Translations under genes and position numbers: made by a program
The notes under the pieces: model-generated
Seen by the model: the letters and a program-made list of their open reading frames with translations, nothing else
Databases searched by the model: none
What the model was told of the DNA's origin: nothing
Shown here: piece by piece, positions 27,956 through 36,574 of the stretch
Layout of the letters: the number at the start of each line of letters is the position of its first letter
Position numbering within the stretch: the stretch's first letter is position 1
NCBI GenBank assembly: GCA_029260215.1
Contig: JAJDDQ010000051.1
Location: 186,001 to 250,000, forward strand
Direction: 5' to 3'
Length of the DNA: 64,000 nucleotides
DNA from: Phycisphaerae bacterium
Lineage (GTDB): Bacteria; Planctomycetota; Phycisphaerae; UBA1845

Positions 27956-28329
27956 AAACATTCGCCCCAAAAAAATTCGAACGCGTGGACGACCGCGGAA
28001 CATTCACCGAGATCATCAGCGAGGGCAACTGGCGCGCCGTCATCCACGGGCAGATGAACGCCGGCGCCGTCATGGGCAACCACTACCACGCAGCCACCCG
28101 CATCTACTTCTATCTAACCAAAGGCCGATGCGACATCGACCTGGTGAACGTCGGCAACGGCGACCGCAAGCGCGTCGAGCTTGAATCCGGCAAAGGCATC
28201 TACCTCGAAGTCGGCGCCTCCCACGCCATCCGCTTCCGCGAAGCCTCCGAGTTCATCCTCCTGAAATCCCTGCCCTTCAACCCCACCGACCCGGACACGT
28301 TTCCATACGTGATAGATGACGGGGAATGA
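27952..28329 (+). CDS. Cupin-fold protein related to polysaccharide-synthesis cupins (CapF C-terminal-like)
   Basis: This 125-residue protein starts at GTG 27952, which overlaps the stop of the preceding 59-codon frame. It reads as a single cupin: RGTFTEIISEGNW, MGNHYHAATRIYFYLTKGRC (metal-site region, with H and H-x-H-like spacing), the turn GKGIYLEVGASHAIRF and the end PFNPTDPDTFPYVID. The PxDPDTF end and the RG-F-TEI start resemble the C-terminal cupin of CapF-type epimerase/reductases of capsule synthesis. It could epimerise or isomerise a nucleotide sugar, or bind one. The operon context supports a role in sugar modification. Confidence 0.7.
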   Translation: MKTFAPKKFERVDDRGTFTEIISEGNWRAVIHGQMNAGAVMGNHYHAATRIYFYLTKGRCDIDLVNVGNGDRKRVELESGKGIYLEVGASHAIRFREASEFILLKSLPFNPTDPDTFPYVIDDGE

Positions 28330-28458
28330 GCATGTCATACTGTATTGTACGTAATCGGTGAACATCGGCATGGCCCGCCAAGTACCCATGCCATCAAGCG
28401 ACCGCCCAACGCTGCCACTACTAAGCAAGAACACAAACAACGATACACAACTGTGGTT

Positions 28459-29337
28459 CTAGGGTCTGGGGTGCTCCATTATCATGTCGGCCCACGGTCG
28501 CGTCGCGTTCGGAAATACGCCGTAGATCAGTTGCCTGAAAAATAACAGATCGAAGGCACCTACTATTCCGGATCGATCCATGTCCAGGAAATCACTGACC
28601 ACGCCCTGTTGAAATTCGAAACCCGGGCCGAAGCTAAACAAGCGGTAACGCAGCAGGTCGAACGGCCCTACGACACCGCTCTGGTCAATGTCTGCGGGGA
28701 GCATGCCAACGTCAACGCGGTCCGGCTCGTCGATGTCTGGGCCTTGGTCGCCAAGGTCGGGCATGAGATTGCCGGCAGCGTCCTGTGCAGCCACGGTGAT
28801 GGTCGTCCATTGCTGCAAGGTGATGATGCGGTCGAGTGTTACGCGAACGGTTTGCTCGCCCAGCATTTCGATCTCGGACACGCTTGGCGGTGCTGCTTGG
28901 CCTGTCTCTGTTATTGAGAAGGCTGCGGCGGTCAATGCGTCTCCGTCGATATCGACGACCGGCTCGGAAAAACGAATGACGAATTGGTTCATTCCGAGGT
29001 TCAGATTCACGCCGTCCGTGGATTCCTTACGGGGATCGATGTAGCCGCCGAACGCATGATCCTCGAAGGATGTGTCGGGGGCACCGTGGACGATGGTGGG
29101 CGGGGTGATGTCGATGTCACCGTCGCGATCGACATCGCCCCAGGCGTAGTCCTTTTCCTGAAAGTCCAGCGCGCCGATTCCCGGATCGGCGGTGACCAGT
29201 CTCTGGTCGGTCTCGTCGTCAAAGGAAATCCATTGGCCCGCAGTGGTCGATGATACAGCGACGAGCGTTGCCATCGCGATTTTCCGAATCGGCAGGCGGA
29301 ACGGACCGTTCTTTACAGAATGGCTGAGGGTATTCAT
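28459..29337 (-). CDS. Secreted dockerin-type protein, apparently shortened
   Basis: The 292-residue protein has an N-terminal export signal (basic region, then IRKIAMATLVAVSSTTAG). A single stretch YAWGDVDRDGDID, the start of an FG-GAP/VCBS unit, runs directly into FGGYIDPRKESTDGVNLN and VIRFSEPVVDIDGDALTA, the module shared with the dockerin protein at 18931. Two dockerin-like repeats end the protein (ADIDQSGVVGPFDLLRYRLF; LDMDRSGIVGAFDLLFFRQL). In related planctomycete proteins an array of FG-GAP units would follow the first one; here it seems to have been deleted in frame. AAGGAG precedes the ATG. Function is unknown, probably extracellular. Confidence 0.75.
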   Translation of the reverse strand: MNTLSHSVKNGPFRLPIRKIAMATLVAVSSTTAGQWISFDDETDQRLVTADPGIGALDFQEKDYAWGDVDRDGDIDITPPTIVHGAPDTSFEDHAFGGYIDPRKESTDGVNLNLGMNQFVIRFSEPVVDIDGDALTAAAFSITETGQAAPPSVSEIEMLGEQTVRVTLDRIITLQQWTTITVAAQDAAGNLMPDLGDQGPDIDEPDRVDVGMLPADIDQSGVVGPFDLLRYRLFSFGPGFEFQQGVVSDFLDMDRSGIVGAFDLLFFRQLIYGVFPNATRPWADMIMEHPRP

Positions 29338-29475
29338 AACGTGCTCCTTGGGAGAAACTGCGGCCCCGAGACAAATTGAGGCTAACGAAACGCCCTTGAC
29401 GAATCAATTCAATTCTATCAATTGATCAAAGCATGCCGAGTCGTGCAGGGGGTCTTTCGGGATAATGATGCTAGA

Positions 29476-30465
29476 ATGCGGGCGATGATGACGCGGTGTG
29501 ACAAATGCGACGCTGAATGGCCGAGCGAGGTGGACATGTGTCCAGAGTGCGGCATGACGCGGGGGGAGCGCGCGGCGGATCGGACCGTGTCGGCTGAGCC
29601 GGCGATGGTTGAGGCGGCAGCCGGTGTGCGGTTGGCGGCGGATGATGATCGGTTCGAGCGGGGCGTGGTGTGGGACGGACGGTTCCGGTTGGGGCGATTG
29701 CTCGGTCGCGGCGGCATGGGCGATGTTTATCGTGCGGACGATCTCAATACCGGGCGCGATGTCACGCTGAAATTCCTGCATGCGGAATACCGCGGCGCGC
29801 GCTGGGCTGATTGGTTTGAGCACGAACTGCGCGTGGCCAGTCGGCTGACGCATCCGAATGTTGTTCGTGTTTCGGATCTTTGTTTGTGTGATGGTTTCCG
29901 TTTCCTTGTGATGGATTATGTCGAAGGCGAAGACCTGGCATCGTTATTGTGCCGGTCGGGACGATTGCCGAAGGCCAAAGCGACGGACATCGCAATTCAG
30001 ATTTGCGCCGGTCTGTCTTACGCGCACGCATGCGGCGTGCTTCATCGGGACGTCAAGCCGGCCAACATTCTGATCGATGGCGACGGCAACGTGCGCATCA
30101 CGGACTTCGGCTTGGCGGTGGAATCGGATGAGCTTGAGCAAGACGCAGTTCGTGCGGGCACACCGGCGTACATGGCCCCCGAGCGTATTCAGGGCGAACC
30201 GGCGACTGAACGCAGCGACATTTATTCACTGGGCCTGGTGTTGTATGAGCTGTTCACCGGGCGACGGGCGTTGGGCCGACATGCGATCGAGGAGATCAAG
30301 ACGCTGCATGTGGCGGCGGACCCGATGCGTCCTTCGTTCTGGTGTGCAGATATCAACGCGCCTACGGATGCGATCATCCTGCGGTGTTTGGACAAGAATC
30401 CGCAACTGCGCCCCGAGCGCGTGGCGGATGTGGAGCGCTCGCTGCGTGAGGCTTTGATCGATTGA
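29476..30465 (+). CDS. Hanks-type Ser/Thr protein kinase with N-terminal zinc ribbon
   Basis: The 329-residue cytoplasmic kinase appears complete: glycine loop LLGRGGMGDVYRADD, lysine in DVTLKFLH, HRDVKPANILID, DFGLAVESD, GTPAYMAPERI and DIYSLGLVLYELFTGR. The N-terminus has two CxxC pairs (RCDKCDAEW, MCPECGM), a probable zinc ribbon. Unlike PknB types, it has no membrane helix or extracellular sensor domain. Substrates are unknown. I used ATG 29476. ATGs at 29485 and 29488 are equally possible, and the in-frame TTG/ATG region back to 29422 is not needed. It is divergent from the dockerin gene, sharing a short AT-rich promoter region (29338-29475). Confidence 0.9.
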   Translation: MRAMMTRCDKCDAEWPSEVDMCPECGMTRGERAADRTVSAEPAMVEAAAGVRLAADDDRFERGVVWDGRFRLGRLLGRGGMGDVYRADDLNTGRDVTLKFLHAEYRGARWADWFEHELRVASRLTHPNVVRVSDLCLCDGFRFLVMDYVEGEDLASLLCRSGRLPKAKATDIAIQICAGLSYAHACGVLHRDVKPANILIDGDGNVRITDFGLAVESDELEQDAVRAGTPAYMAPERIQGEPATERSDIYSLGLVLYELFTGRRALGRHAIEEIKTLHVAADPMRPSFWCADINAPTDAIILRCLDKNPQLRPERVADVERSLREALID

Positions 30466-30483
30466 CATCGTGGCAAGCGCTCG

Positions 30484-30632
30484 GTCGATCGTTTCGCCGC
30501 CTGGCGCATAATCCGCCGAGTCCCTGAGAATGATCGCGTTCAACCCGCGCGTGGTCTCGGCCGATGGGGGAGACCGGCCCTTATCGAACGTCTCGTGGCC
30601 GAAGAAAGTGTTCCCCGACCCCCGACCCCTGC
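30484..30632 (-). pseudogene. Remnant of a prepilin-like protein gene
   Basis: Read on the minus strand, this stretch gives GNTFFGHETFDKGRSPPSAE, then TTRGLNAIILRDSADYAPGG. The part TRGLNAII and its DNA resemble the middle of the prepilin-like gene at 20424-21485. No prepilin leader or C-terminal part is present. It looks like an internal fragment left in the gap between the kinase and the RusA-like gene. The gap also holds a perfect hairpin (CTGTCACC 30639-30646 with GGTGACAG 30654-30661). Confidence 0.35.
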
Positions 30633-30782
30633 CAAAAACTGTCACCCCTTCACGGTGACAGATTCTGACGCGACAGTTCATACGATGAAGGAAACAACCC
30701 TCTCAGGCCGTTGTTTGTTGCGTGGGCGGCGCGTCGAGACGATCGCGCGAAAATGGTCCAAAAAAACACGGAGGTCCGGAAC

Positions 30783-31256
30783 ATGAGTGATACCATTGAC
30801 TTGTTCATCAGCGGCAGGCCCGTCAGTTTTCAAACCAGAGGACAGGCGTTGCGGGATTGGAAAAAGAGAGTCGGCGATGCGGCGCGCGCTCGTGTGCCCA
30901 AGCCGAGCGCGAGTGCCGAAATGGCCGTTGCGATTACGCACTACTATCGCATTCCGCCGCGGTTCGACGCGGACAACATGGCCAAAGCGATCTGCGACGC
31001 GCTGAACAATATCGTGTATGCGGACGATCGGCAGATTGTGGAACGTCTTGCACGGCGGGTTCCGATCAACGGGCGTTTTTCGCTGTGGGACATGCCGCGT
31101 GAGCTTGCGCTGGCTTTGTGCGGCGGGCGGGAATTCGTGCATATCAGGGTGACGCGATACCGCGTGCGTACGTTGGCCTCGGTATTCTGCAGCGAGTTTG
31201 CCGATCAGGATTGGCATACAAACCACCGATGGGCCGGTTGCGCCGGCTTGTTGTGA
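30783..31256 (+). CDS. RusA-family Holliday-junction resolvase-like protein
   Basis: This 157-residue protein contains the RusA signature RFDADNMAKAICDALNNIVY followed by ADDRQI, with the spaced acidic residues that bind the metal in RusA endonucleases. RusA cuts four-way DNA junctions and is often of phage origin. The N-terminus (DLFISGRPVSFQTRGQALRD) fits the family's beta-strand start, and the length is close to typical (120-150) with a short C-terminal tail. GGAGG precedes the ATG at 30783. It converges on kbl with a gap of six bases. No phage genes lie nearby, so it may be a domesticated copy. Confidence 0.8.
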   Translation: MSDTIDLFISGRPVSFQTRGQALRDWKKRVGDAARARVPKPSASAEMAVAITHYYRIPPRFDADNMAKAICDALNNIVYADDRQIVERLARRVPINGRFSLWDMPRELALALCGGREFVHIRVTRYRVRTLASVFCSEFADQDWHTNHRWAGCAGLL

Positions 31257-31262
31257 CGCGAT

Positions 31263-32504
31263 CTACTCGCCGTAGCGCGCGACGATTTTCTCGCGGGATT
31301 GCCCCAGCACTTCGTACTTGCGTCCGACGACGGTGAACGCTTCGATGGCGCGGTCCACCTGCTCGGTCGAGTGCCCGGCGGAGAGTTGTACGCGGATGCG
31401 GGCCTGACCTTTGGGTACGACGGGGAAGTAGAAACCAATCACGTAGACACCGGCTTCGTACAGGTCGCGGGCGAAGTCCTGACTGAGCTTGGCGTTGTAG
31501 AGCATGATGGGGACGATCGGGTGCAGGCCCGGTTTGATGTCGAAACCGGCGGCGGTCATGCCCTGGCGGAAGCGCAGCGTGTTGGCTTCGAGCTTGTCGC
31601 GAAGGGCTGTCGATTCGGTCAGAAGTTCGAGTGCGCGCAGCGTGGCGGCTACGATGACGGGCGAGAGTGTGTTGGAGAACAGGTAGGGTCTGGATCGCTG
31701 ACGCAAGAGGTCGATGATCTCACGCCGGCCTGAAGTACATCCGCCGGAAGCGCCGCCGAGGGCTTTGCCGAAGGTTGTGGTGATGATGTCCACCCTGCCC
31801 ATGACATCACAGTGTTCGTGCGTGCCTCGACCCGTCTTTCCAAAGAAGCCGGTGCAGTGTGAATCGTCAACCATGACGAGCGCGTCGTGCCGGTCGGCCA
31901 GGTCGCAGATGGATTTCAAGTTCGCAATGTCGCCGTCCATGCTGAACGCACCGTCGGTCGCGATCATGCGGTAACGCGCGCCGGATGCGTCCTTCAGTTT
32001 CTGTTCGAGGTCAGCCATGTCGGAATGCTTGTAGATGGAGCGTTTGGCTTTGCAAAGTCGGATGCCGTCGATGATGGAGGCGTGGTTGAGCTGGTCGGTG
32101 ATGACGGCGTCTTCGGCGGAGAGAATTGTTTCGAACAGTCCGCCGTTGGCGTCGAAGCAGGACGTGTAAAGGATGGTTTCCTCGGTGCCCAGAAATTCGG
32201 AAACGGCTGATTCGAGCGTTTTGTGGATGTCCTGTGTGCCGCAAATGAAGCGCACGCTGCTGAGGCCGAAGCCGCGATGGTCGAGCGTCTTTCGTGCGGC
32301 TTCGAGCAGTTCAGCATGCGAAGACAGGCCGAGGTAGTTGTTGGCACAGAAGTTGACGACCTCGGTGGCCGGCGACTGCGGCGGGAAGCGGACGCTGATG
32401 GTGGACGACTGCGGCGACTGGATCACGCGTTCTTCTTTGAAGAGACCGTCGGCGCGGATCGATTCGAGTTCCTGTTGCAGGTGTTCTTTGATGCGTCCGT
32501 ACAC
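31263..32504 (-). CDS. kbl: 2-amino-3-ketobutyrate coenzyme A ligase (glycine C-acetyltransferase)
   Basis: The 413-residue PLP enzyme belongs to the alpha-oxoamine synthase family. [60 protein letters not shown] and [13 protein letters not shown] (with the PLP lysine) match Kbl closely. It cleaves 2-amino-3-ketobutyrate with CoA to glycine and acetyl-CoA in threonine breakdown. The start is GTG 32504, with AAGGAG at a proper distance; an in-frame extension upstream is not conserved. No threonine dehydrogenase gene is adjacent. Length is slightly above the 398 residues of the E. coli enzyme. Confidence 0.93.
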   Translation of the reverse strand: MYGRIKEHLQQELESIRADGLFKEERVIQSPQSSTISVRFPPQSPATEVVNFCANNYLGLSSHAELLEAARKTLDHRGFGLSSVRFICGTQDIHKTLESAVSEFLGTEETILYTSCFDANGGLFETILSAEDAVITDQLNHASIIDGIRLCKAKRSIYKHSDMADLEQKLKDASGARYRMIATDGAFSMDGDIANLKSICDLADRHDALVMVDDSHCTGFFGKTGRGTHEHCDVMGRVDIITTTFGKALGGASGGCTSGRREIIDLLRQRSRPYLFSNTLSPVIVAATLRALELLTESTALRDKLEANTLRFRQGMTAAGFDIKPGLHPIVPIMLYNAKLSQDFARDLYEAGVYVIGFYFPVVPKGQARIRVQLSAGHSTEQVDRAIEAFTVVGRKYEVLGQSREKIVARYGE

Positions 32505-32832
32505 TTTTGTCTCCTTGCGAAGCCTGGTGACTGGTTGGGGGGCGATTTTAGGTCGGCGGTCCGACAAACGCCAGCGTTCGGCCTGCATAAGGGCAACCCG
32601 AAGAGGTCGAGCAGGATCACCGCTGCAAGTCGTATCCCGTGAAAGGCGGAGCGCCCACGACGCACGCCCAAGCTGTCATGCGGCTCGATTTTGAGCGATC
32701 TCATAAATACCGCCGCGAGAATGGCCGAGTTGAAACGAATAATAACATTTGTTAGCATCCTGATTGACTCAATCGAGTTCGGCTTGCGGTATTTTTCGTT
32801 CAAACCGAGAATCACATGTTGGAGCAGTGGCA
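32505..32832. other. Intergenic region between divergent genes
   Basis: No gene is supported here. An AT-rich part near 32735-32800 contains TTGACT (32764-32769) and TATTTT (32790-32795), but the spacing is too long for a convincing promoter. Confidence 0.4.
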
Positions 32833-33186
32833 ATGAAAAAAGTGTTGGTCTTCCTGGCGATTGCCGGCGTGGTCGTTTACTCCAAGATGAGTAATCGGAG
32901 CGATGCGTCTTCGGAATTCCTTAACGACATGCAAGCACTGATCGCAACCCTCGACAACTATGAAGACAATGCGGAGTTCATAGATCTTCGTCTTAAACTT
33001 CGCCACACTCAAGCGTTCGCGGATGCTTATGACGCAGGCAGTCGGCGCCGCGGAGCGACATTTGACGAAGGTAAGTACATCCAGGACATCTTCGGCATGC
33101 TGATTAAAGATTGTAACAACGGGAACAGAAAGGAACTCGCCGTTTCGCTGGTCGAACTGCGATCTGAACTGATGGCCGTTGAATGA
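32833..33186 (+). CDS. Small exported or membrane-anchored hypothetical protein
   Basis: The 117-residue protein starts with a single hydrophobic helix (MKKVLVFLAIAGVVVYSKMS), a signal anchor or uncleaved signal. A soluble, mainly helical domain follows (SSEFLNDMQALIATLDNYED, then IDLRLKLRHTQAFADAYDAG, ending ELAVSLVELRSELMAVE). There are two cysteine-poor regions and one CNN. I do not recognise the family. Its last 160 bases overlap the open frame of the convergent lipoprotein gene, which suggests that the annotated 3' end of one of the two is not fully right; this gene looks complete. Confidence 0.55.
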   Translation: MKKVLVFLAIAGVVVYSKMSNRSDASSEFLNDMQALIATLDNYEDNAEFIDLRLKLRHTQAFADAYDAGSRRRGATFDEGKYIQDIFGMLIKDCNNGNRKELAVSLVELRSELMAVE

Positions 33187-34349
33187 CCGCGAACTGTGAA
33201 TGTGGGTAGTCCAGTCGACGGCGTTTGTCGTTGTTCGAACGCACCGGCCAACAGAATTTCCTCAATCGCAGGCAGATGCGCGCCGACACCGGTGACCTGA
33301 GGATCGACCAGGATGATCAGATTGCCCGCTAGGAGGGCGTTGGATGCATCGGCGGATTTTCGCAATGCTTCCGCGTCTTTGGCTGTGATTTGCAGGGTCG
33401 ATTGAGCATCGTCGAGCATCCTGATGACCGGGGCGGCGGTGAAGCCTGTCGGCCTTTGTCTTTTGCGCGCGCGATGCGGCTGCGAAAGCTGATTCGGATC
33501 GGTGCGTGCCTGGGCCGATTCTGAAATACTGGCCTGAAACACCGTCAATTTGAAGAGCCGGTTCGACTCGCGTCGCTCGGTGCGGAGACTTTTCAACGTC
33601 TGTTTCGAGGTGGCGTAACGGGCGACGGGTTGTCGGCCTGCGTGGTCAACGGGTTGCGCTGCAATGTCGTAGAGCGTTCGCCCGCGATCGTCGGCGATAC
33701 GCGGGAAAAGGCATGGCGAAAACCCGGTCCCGCGTGCATCGAGCACGACGGCGTAATTGCGTTGACCGGCTGGTTGGGTGCTGAGCGTGAGGCGGTTTCG
33801 CGAGGCTCGTCGGGCGGCGGCTTGTGCGTCATTCGCGAACACTTCGGCGATGCCGTGGACACCCCAGAGCGGCACTTCGATGACGACGTGCTGTGTTTGG
33901 GTCGCGTCGTCCCAATGTGAGGAAACTTCTCTGTGTCCGCGCACGACGCCCTGGACACGCTTCCTCCCGTTGCGAAATGCGCCAAGCGGTTTTCGGCCTT
34001 CCGCGCGAAGGGCGGCGGCGAACTCGATGGCGTTACGGGCCGCGACGACAGCCGCCGCTCGCCAGCTCCCGAGTTCTCCCTGGACACCTCTCTGACCGGG
34101 GCGCCCTTTGCCCTCGACGCGCATGATACCGCGTGTCCAATCCACTTCGCGCAGCGCCTTACCCGGTGCGCGATAGACGAACGCACCGAAGCCGCCGGGC
34201 AGGCTGCTTGGGGCTTGCGGATTTCCGGATGATAGGCAGACCGGTGTCGATGAAGTCTGCCGATCGAGCCGGACCTGAGCATCGTTCGCGCAGCCGAGAG
34301 TGGTCAACGCACAAATCGCACACACGCTTGTCAGGAATAATCGGCGCAT
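33027..34349 (-). CDS. Probable lipoprotein, 440 aa, uncertain 3' end
   Basis: The start at ATG 34349 gives MRRLFLTSVCAICALTTLGC, a lipoprotein signal with lipobox LTTLGC. An Ala-rich helical segment follows (AAAVVAARNAIEFAAALRAE) after VDWTRGIMRVEGKG, a layout like LPP20/FlgT-type domains, which is only a resemblance. Later parts are Arg/Gln-rich, and LLAGNLIILVDPQVTGVGA may belong to an FlgT-like tail. The last 50 codons lie antisense to the 117-residue gene at 32833 and look unlike the rest (Ser/Thr/Arg-rich), so a frameshift or a lost stop near 33200 is possible. The role is unknown; it may bind the cell envelope. Confidence 0.5.
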   Translation of the reverse strand: MRRLFLTSVCAICALTTLGCANDAQVRLDRQTSSTPVCLSSGNPQAPSSLPGGFGAFVYRAPGKALREVDWTRGIMRVEGKGRPGQRGVQGELGSWRAAAVVAARNAIEFAAALRAEGRKPLGAFRNGRKRVQGVVRGHREVSSHWDDATQTQHVVIEVPLWGVHGIAEVFANDAQAAARRASRNRLTLSTQPAGQRNYAVVLDARGTGFSPCLFPRIADDRGRTLYDIAAQPVDHAGRQPVARYATSKQTLKSLRTERRESNRLFKLTVFQASISESAQARTDPNQLSQPHRARKRQRPTGFTAAPVIRMLDDAQSTLQITAKDAEALRKSADASNALLAGNLIILVDPQVTGVGAHLPAIEEILLAGAFEQRQTPSTGLPTFTVRGHSTAISSDRSSTSETASSFLFPLLQSLISMPKMSWMYLPSSNVAPRRRLPAS

Positions 34350-34695
34350 CAAGCCATGCTCTCCACCGCCTCGTTTGTGTCGGTTACGGTGTGGTATCTT
34401 GGACGGTCGCGGCGACCGTGTCCACGTGCGGGGGGGTGACGGTGTCGGCGGTGCTGGAGATTTGGTATCGGAACGGCTTGTACGTGCGAAAAGGCGTGGT
34501 GCCTGTTCACGGCTTGACTGCTCCCTTCGTGCTCCCTTTTCGGTCGCGCTCTGTGTCGCGGTTTTGATGGATCGCGTTCGCTCGGGTGGAAATGTCATGG
34601 ACCTTTGTGTCATCGCGTTGCTCCTGAAACCCGATTGCCGTCCGGCGATCGAATCGCATTATTGAGGCGCCGTCTCCTACTAATATAACGTCGGA
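34350..34695. other. Intergenic region without recognised gene
   Basis: Open frames exist on the plus strand but are Arg/Ser/Val-rich and look like noise. No promoter of good quality was found for the lipoprotein gene. Confidence 0.4.
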
Positions 34696-34729
34696 GGCGC
34701 GCGCTTTTGGGGTAAAAAAAGCGCGCGCC
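34696..34729. terminator. Strong symmetrical hairpin, probable terminator
   Basis: GGCGCGCGCTTTT (34696-34708) pairs perfectly with AAAAGCGCGCGCC (34717-34729) over an 8-nt loop, GGGGTAAA. A-runs and T-runs next to the GC stem would let it work on both strands. It could end transcripts from the PEP-CTERM gene after repeat copy B, or from the plus side. Confidence 0.65.
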
Positions 34730-34793
34730 CCCGGCTGAGCTCAGAATCGACGATTTTCGGGTGATTTGCTCGTTGGCGGGTCGGCCGTGTGGG

Positions 34794-35060
34794 TAACGGG
34801 TCGGCGGCGTGCAACTCTGGTGGGCGGACACATTGTTTGGGCGAAACACTCTCGGGCGAACGCGATGATTGCCGTCTTCCTCCCCTCCTTCAGAAGGAGG
34901 CTGGACGCGACCAAGTCCGGAGCGCCCAGAATTAGGTTCTTCTTGCGAAGTGAAACATTGTTCCGGTCCCGGACCCCCCTCAATCCCCCCTTTGCAAGGG
35001 GGGACGGAAGAGGCGACGCCAGCCCGTTTTCGAGGGGGGACGATTGTTTCCTGCCGGGTG
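34794..35060. repeat. MITE-like repeat, family 1 copy B (one end decayed)
   Basis: It starts TAACGGGTCGGCGGCGTGCA, matching the terminal repeat of copy A read from its other end. The internal blocks GCCGTCTTCCTCCCCTCCTT, GGTTCTTCTTGCGAA and CCCCCCTTTGCAAGGGGGG follow in the same order. The second terminal repeat is not recognisable. It lies directly 3' of the PEP-CTERM gene and has no coding capacity. Confidence 0.75.
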
Positions 35061-35064
35061 ATTG

Positions 35065-35790
35065 CTATCGCAGGCGAGGTCGGTTTCTGCGCAGTGCGGT
35101 GGCCGCTCCTGCGGCGAGAAGGAGCAACGACGACGGCTCGGGGATGGTGAGGATCATGCGCGCTTCGGCTCTGTACCCGCGTCCGGAACCCGGCCCCATG
35201 CTGCCGAAGCCGGAGAGGTTGGTGGTCAGGCGCATTACGTCGCCGGTAGATGCGCGAAGTGTCGCATCGAGCACAGCCGTTGGCTCTGTCAGATCGAACA
35301 GAACCTCGCCCGTGGTCAGGTTTTGAAATACAGCTTGAGCGAAGCCTTGAAACGGTGCCTCGGGTTCAACACGCAATGCGTAGATCCACTCAAGTTCATC
35401 GACCGGCATGACGAACTCGATGACCGAGTCGATGCCACCCTCGGCCATGCCGCCCGGATTGTCGCCGCCGGGAAAGTTCGAGGGCGAATAACCTACACTA
35501 AGATTCACGAATATCCCCATGCTTTGCTCGAGACTCCCGATGATCGAACGACCAGCCGCGGAAGCTCCAGCACCGAAACTGCCGGACATCGTGGCATCCA
35601 GAGCAACAAAACTTATACTTGAATCGTTGGGGTCTACGGTTCCTTCGCTGTCGCTCGCAGTCGGCCCGCCGTCAAAAACCTGCGCGGTGCCCCATCCAAC
35701 GGCGTTGTGGCGCAGGAACGTCAAAGGCTCTCCGGCAGCAACTTGGGCCATCGTAGCGATCATTACGGCAAACAGACTCGAAATGCGCAT
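35065..35790 (-). CDS. PEP-CTERM sorting-domain protein
   Basis: The 241-residue protein has a signal peptide (MRISSLFAVMIATMAQVAAG), a beta-rich middle (VDPNDSSISFVALDATMSGS, SVIEFVMPVDELEWIYALRV) and a C-terminal PEPSSLLLLAAGA followed by Arg-rich residues. This is the PEP-CTERM tripartite sorting signal processed by exosortase. Such proteins are exported and attached to, or released into, extracellular matrix. No exosortase gene is in the window. AAGGAG lies eight bases before the ATG. The body of the protein is not of a family I know by name. Confidence 0.85.
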   Translation of the reverse strand: MRISSLFAVMIATMAQVAAGEPLTFLRHNAVGWGTAQVFDGGPTASDSEGTVDPNDSSISFVALDATMSGSFGAGASAAGRSIIGSLEQSMGIFVNLSVGYSPSNFPGGDNPGGMAEGGIDSVIEFVMPVDELEWIYALRVEPEAPFQGFAQAVFQNLTTGEVLFDLTEPTAVLDATLRASTGDVMRLTTNLSGFGSMGPGSGRGYRAEARMILTIPEPSSLLLLAAGAATALRRNRPRLR

Positions 35791-35965
35791 AAGAAATCTC
35801 CTTCCCCTACCTAACGGTTGATTATAGCGTCAGTCCTGCTTTGGCTATGCACAATTTTGGACTGCTGCAAGCGTTGTTTCGGCGTTACGGATCAGCAATC
35901 TGCGATGGCGATTTTTCGGCATGGAGACGTGCTGGTTGAGAATCAAGCTGGATGGGTCCGGGGGC

Positions 35966-35993
35966 GTCCGCGCGGACTGAAGTCCGCGGCTCG
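35966..35993 (+). repeat. 28-nt hairpin repeat, family 2 (copy 6, compensated stem)
   Basis: GTCCGCGCGGACTGAAGTCC followed by GCGGCTCG. Relative to the other copies, one A-T pair of the stem is replaced by G-C on both arms (CGCGGACT/AGTCCGCG), so the stem stays perfect. The region 35791-36147 otherwise holds no gene. TTGACG (36049) with TGTTAC (36071) is a weak candidate promoter for the next gene. Confidence 0.85.
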
Positions 35994-36147
35994 TGGGGTG
36001 CGCTCGAAAACCGGGTGGAAAATAGGACGAACGCGGTCCTTGAGTGGATTGACGCTGTACGCGGCGGACCTGTTACCGCCAGCCTATACAGCCTTTGTGC
36101 GGTTGTTTAAGCTTGGTGGTGGAAAGTCATTGTCTCGGCGAGGATTT

Positions 36148-36564
36148 ATGAAGCCTACAGACCCGCAGCATCCCATTCATTCTGTCCCGAAGCCGCCGAC
36201 GCGGACGAAGCGTAACCGCGTTGTGCTTGGGATGTTCCTGGGGGCGGTGGTGTTGCACCTGCTGATCTGCCGCTGGTCAGTGCAATACCCCGGCAAGGGA
36301 TTCGCCGAAATTGTGCGCGTGCCCAATGTGGCGCGGGTGGTTGTGGGTAAGGGGCCTCGGACGATTTATCTGGGCAGTTGGAAAGTGCTGGGCAGGACGA
36401 TCGGCGTTGTGGGGGGGGTGGCGTTGCCGCTGGTGCTGTGTGCAGCCGCTGCGTTTATTCGCTTCAACAGCAAGGAATTGTCGCAAGTTGCGGGGGCGGT
36501 GGTTTGTATTGTCCTTGGGTTTGTGTTGGTGGTTGTTATTACCTGGGCGCTGAGCTACTGGTGA
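36148..36564 (+). CDS. Small integral membrane protein of unknown function
   Basis: The 138-residue protein has three hydrophobic segments (VVLGMFLGAVVLHLLICRW; VVGGVALPLVLCAAAAFIRF; VAGAVVCIVLGFVLVVVITW) and a Pro/Lys/Arg-rich N-terminus on the cytoplasmic side by the positive-inside rule. Between the first and second helix lies a soluble stretch (YPGKGFAEIVRVPNVARVVV). AGGA precedes the ATG at 36148. I do not recognise the family. It is followed by a GC hairpin repeat and then the convergent dihaem gene. Confidence 0.6.
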   Translation: MKPTDPQHPIHSVPKPPTRTKRNRVVLGMFLGAVVLHLLICRWSVQYPGKGFAEIVRVPNVARVVVGKGPRTIYLGSWKVLGRTIGVVGGVALPLVLCAAAAFIRFNSKELSQVAGAVVCIVLGFVLVVVITWALSYW

Positions 36565-36574
36565 CGTTCTGATG

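Noticed and set aside
29396-29421. TTGACG as promoter of the zinc-ribbon kinase
   Set aside because: No -10 element at acceptable spacing.
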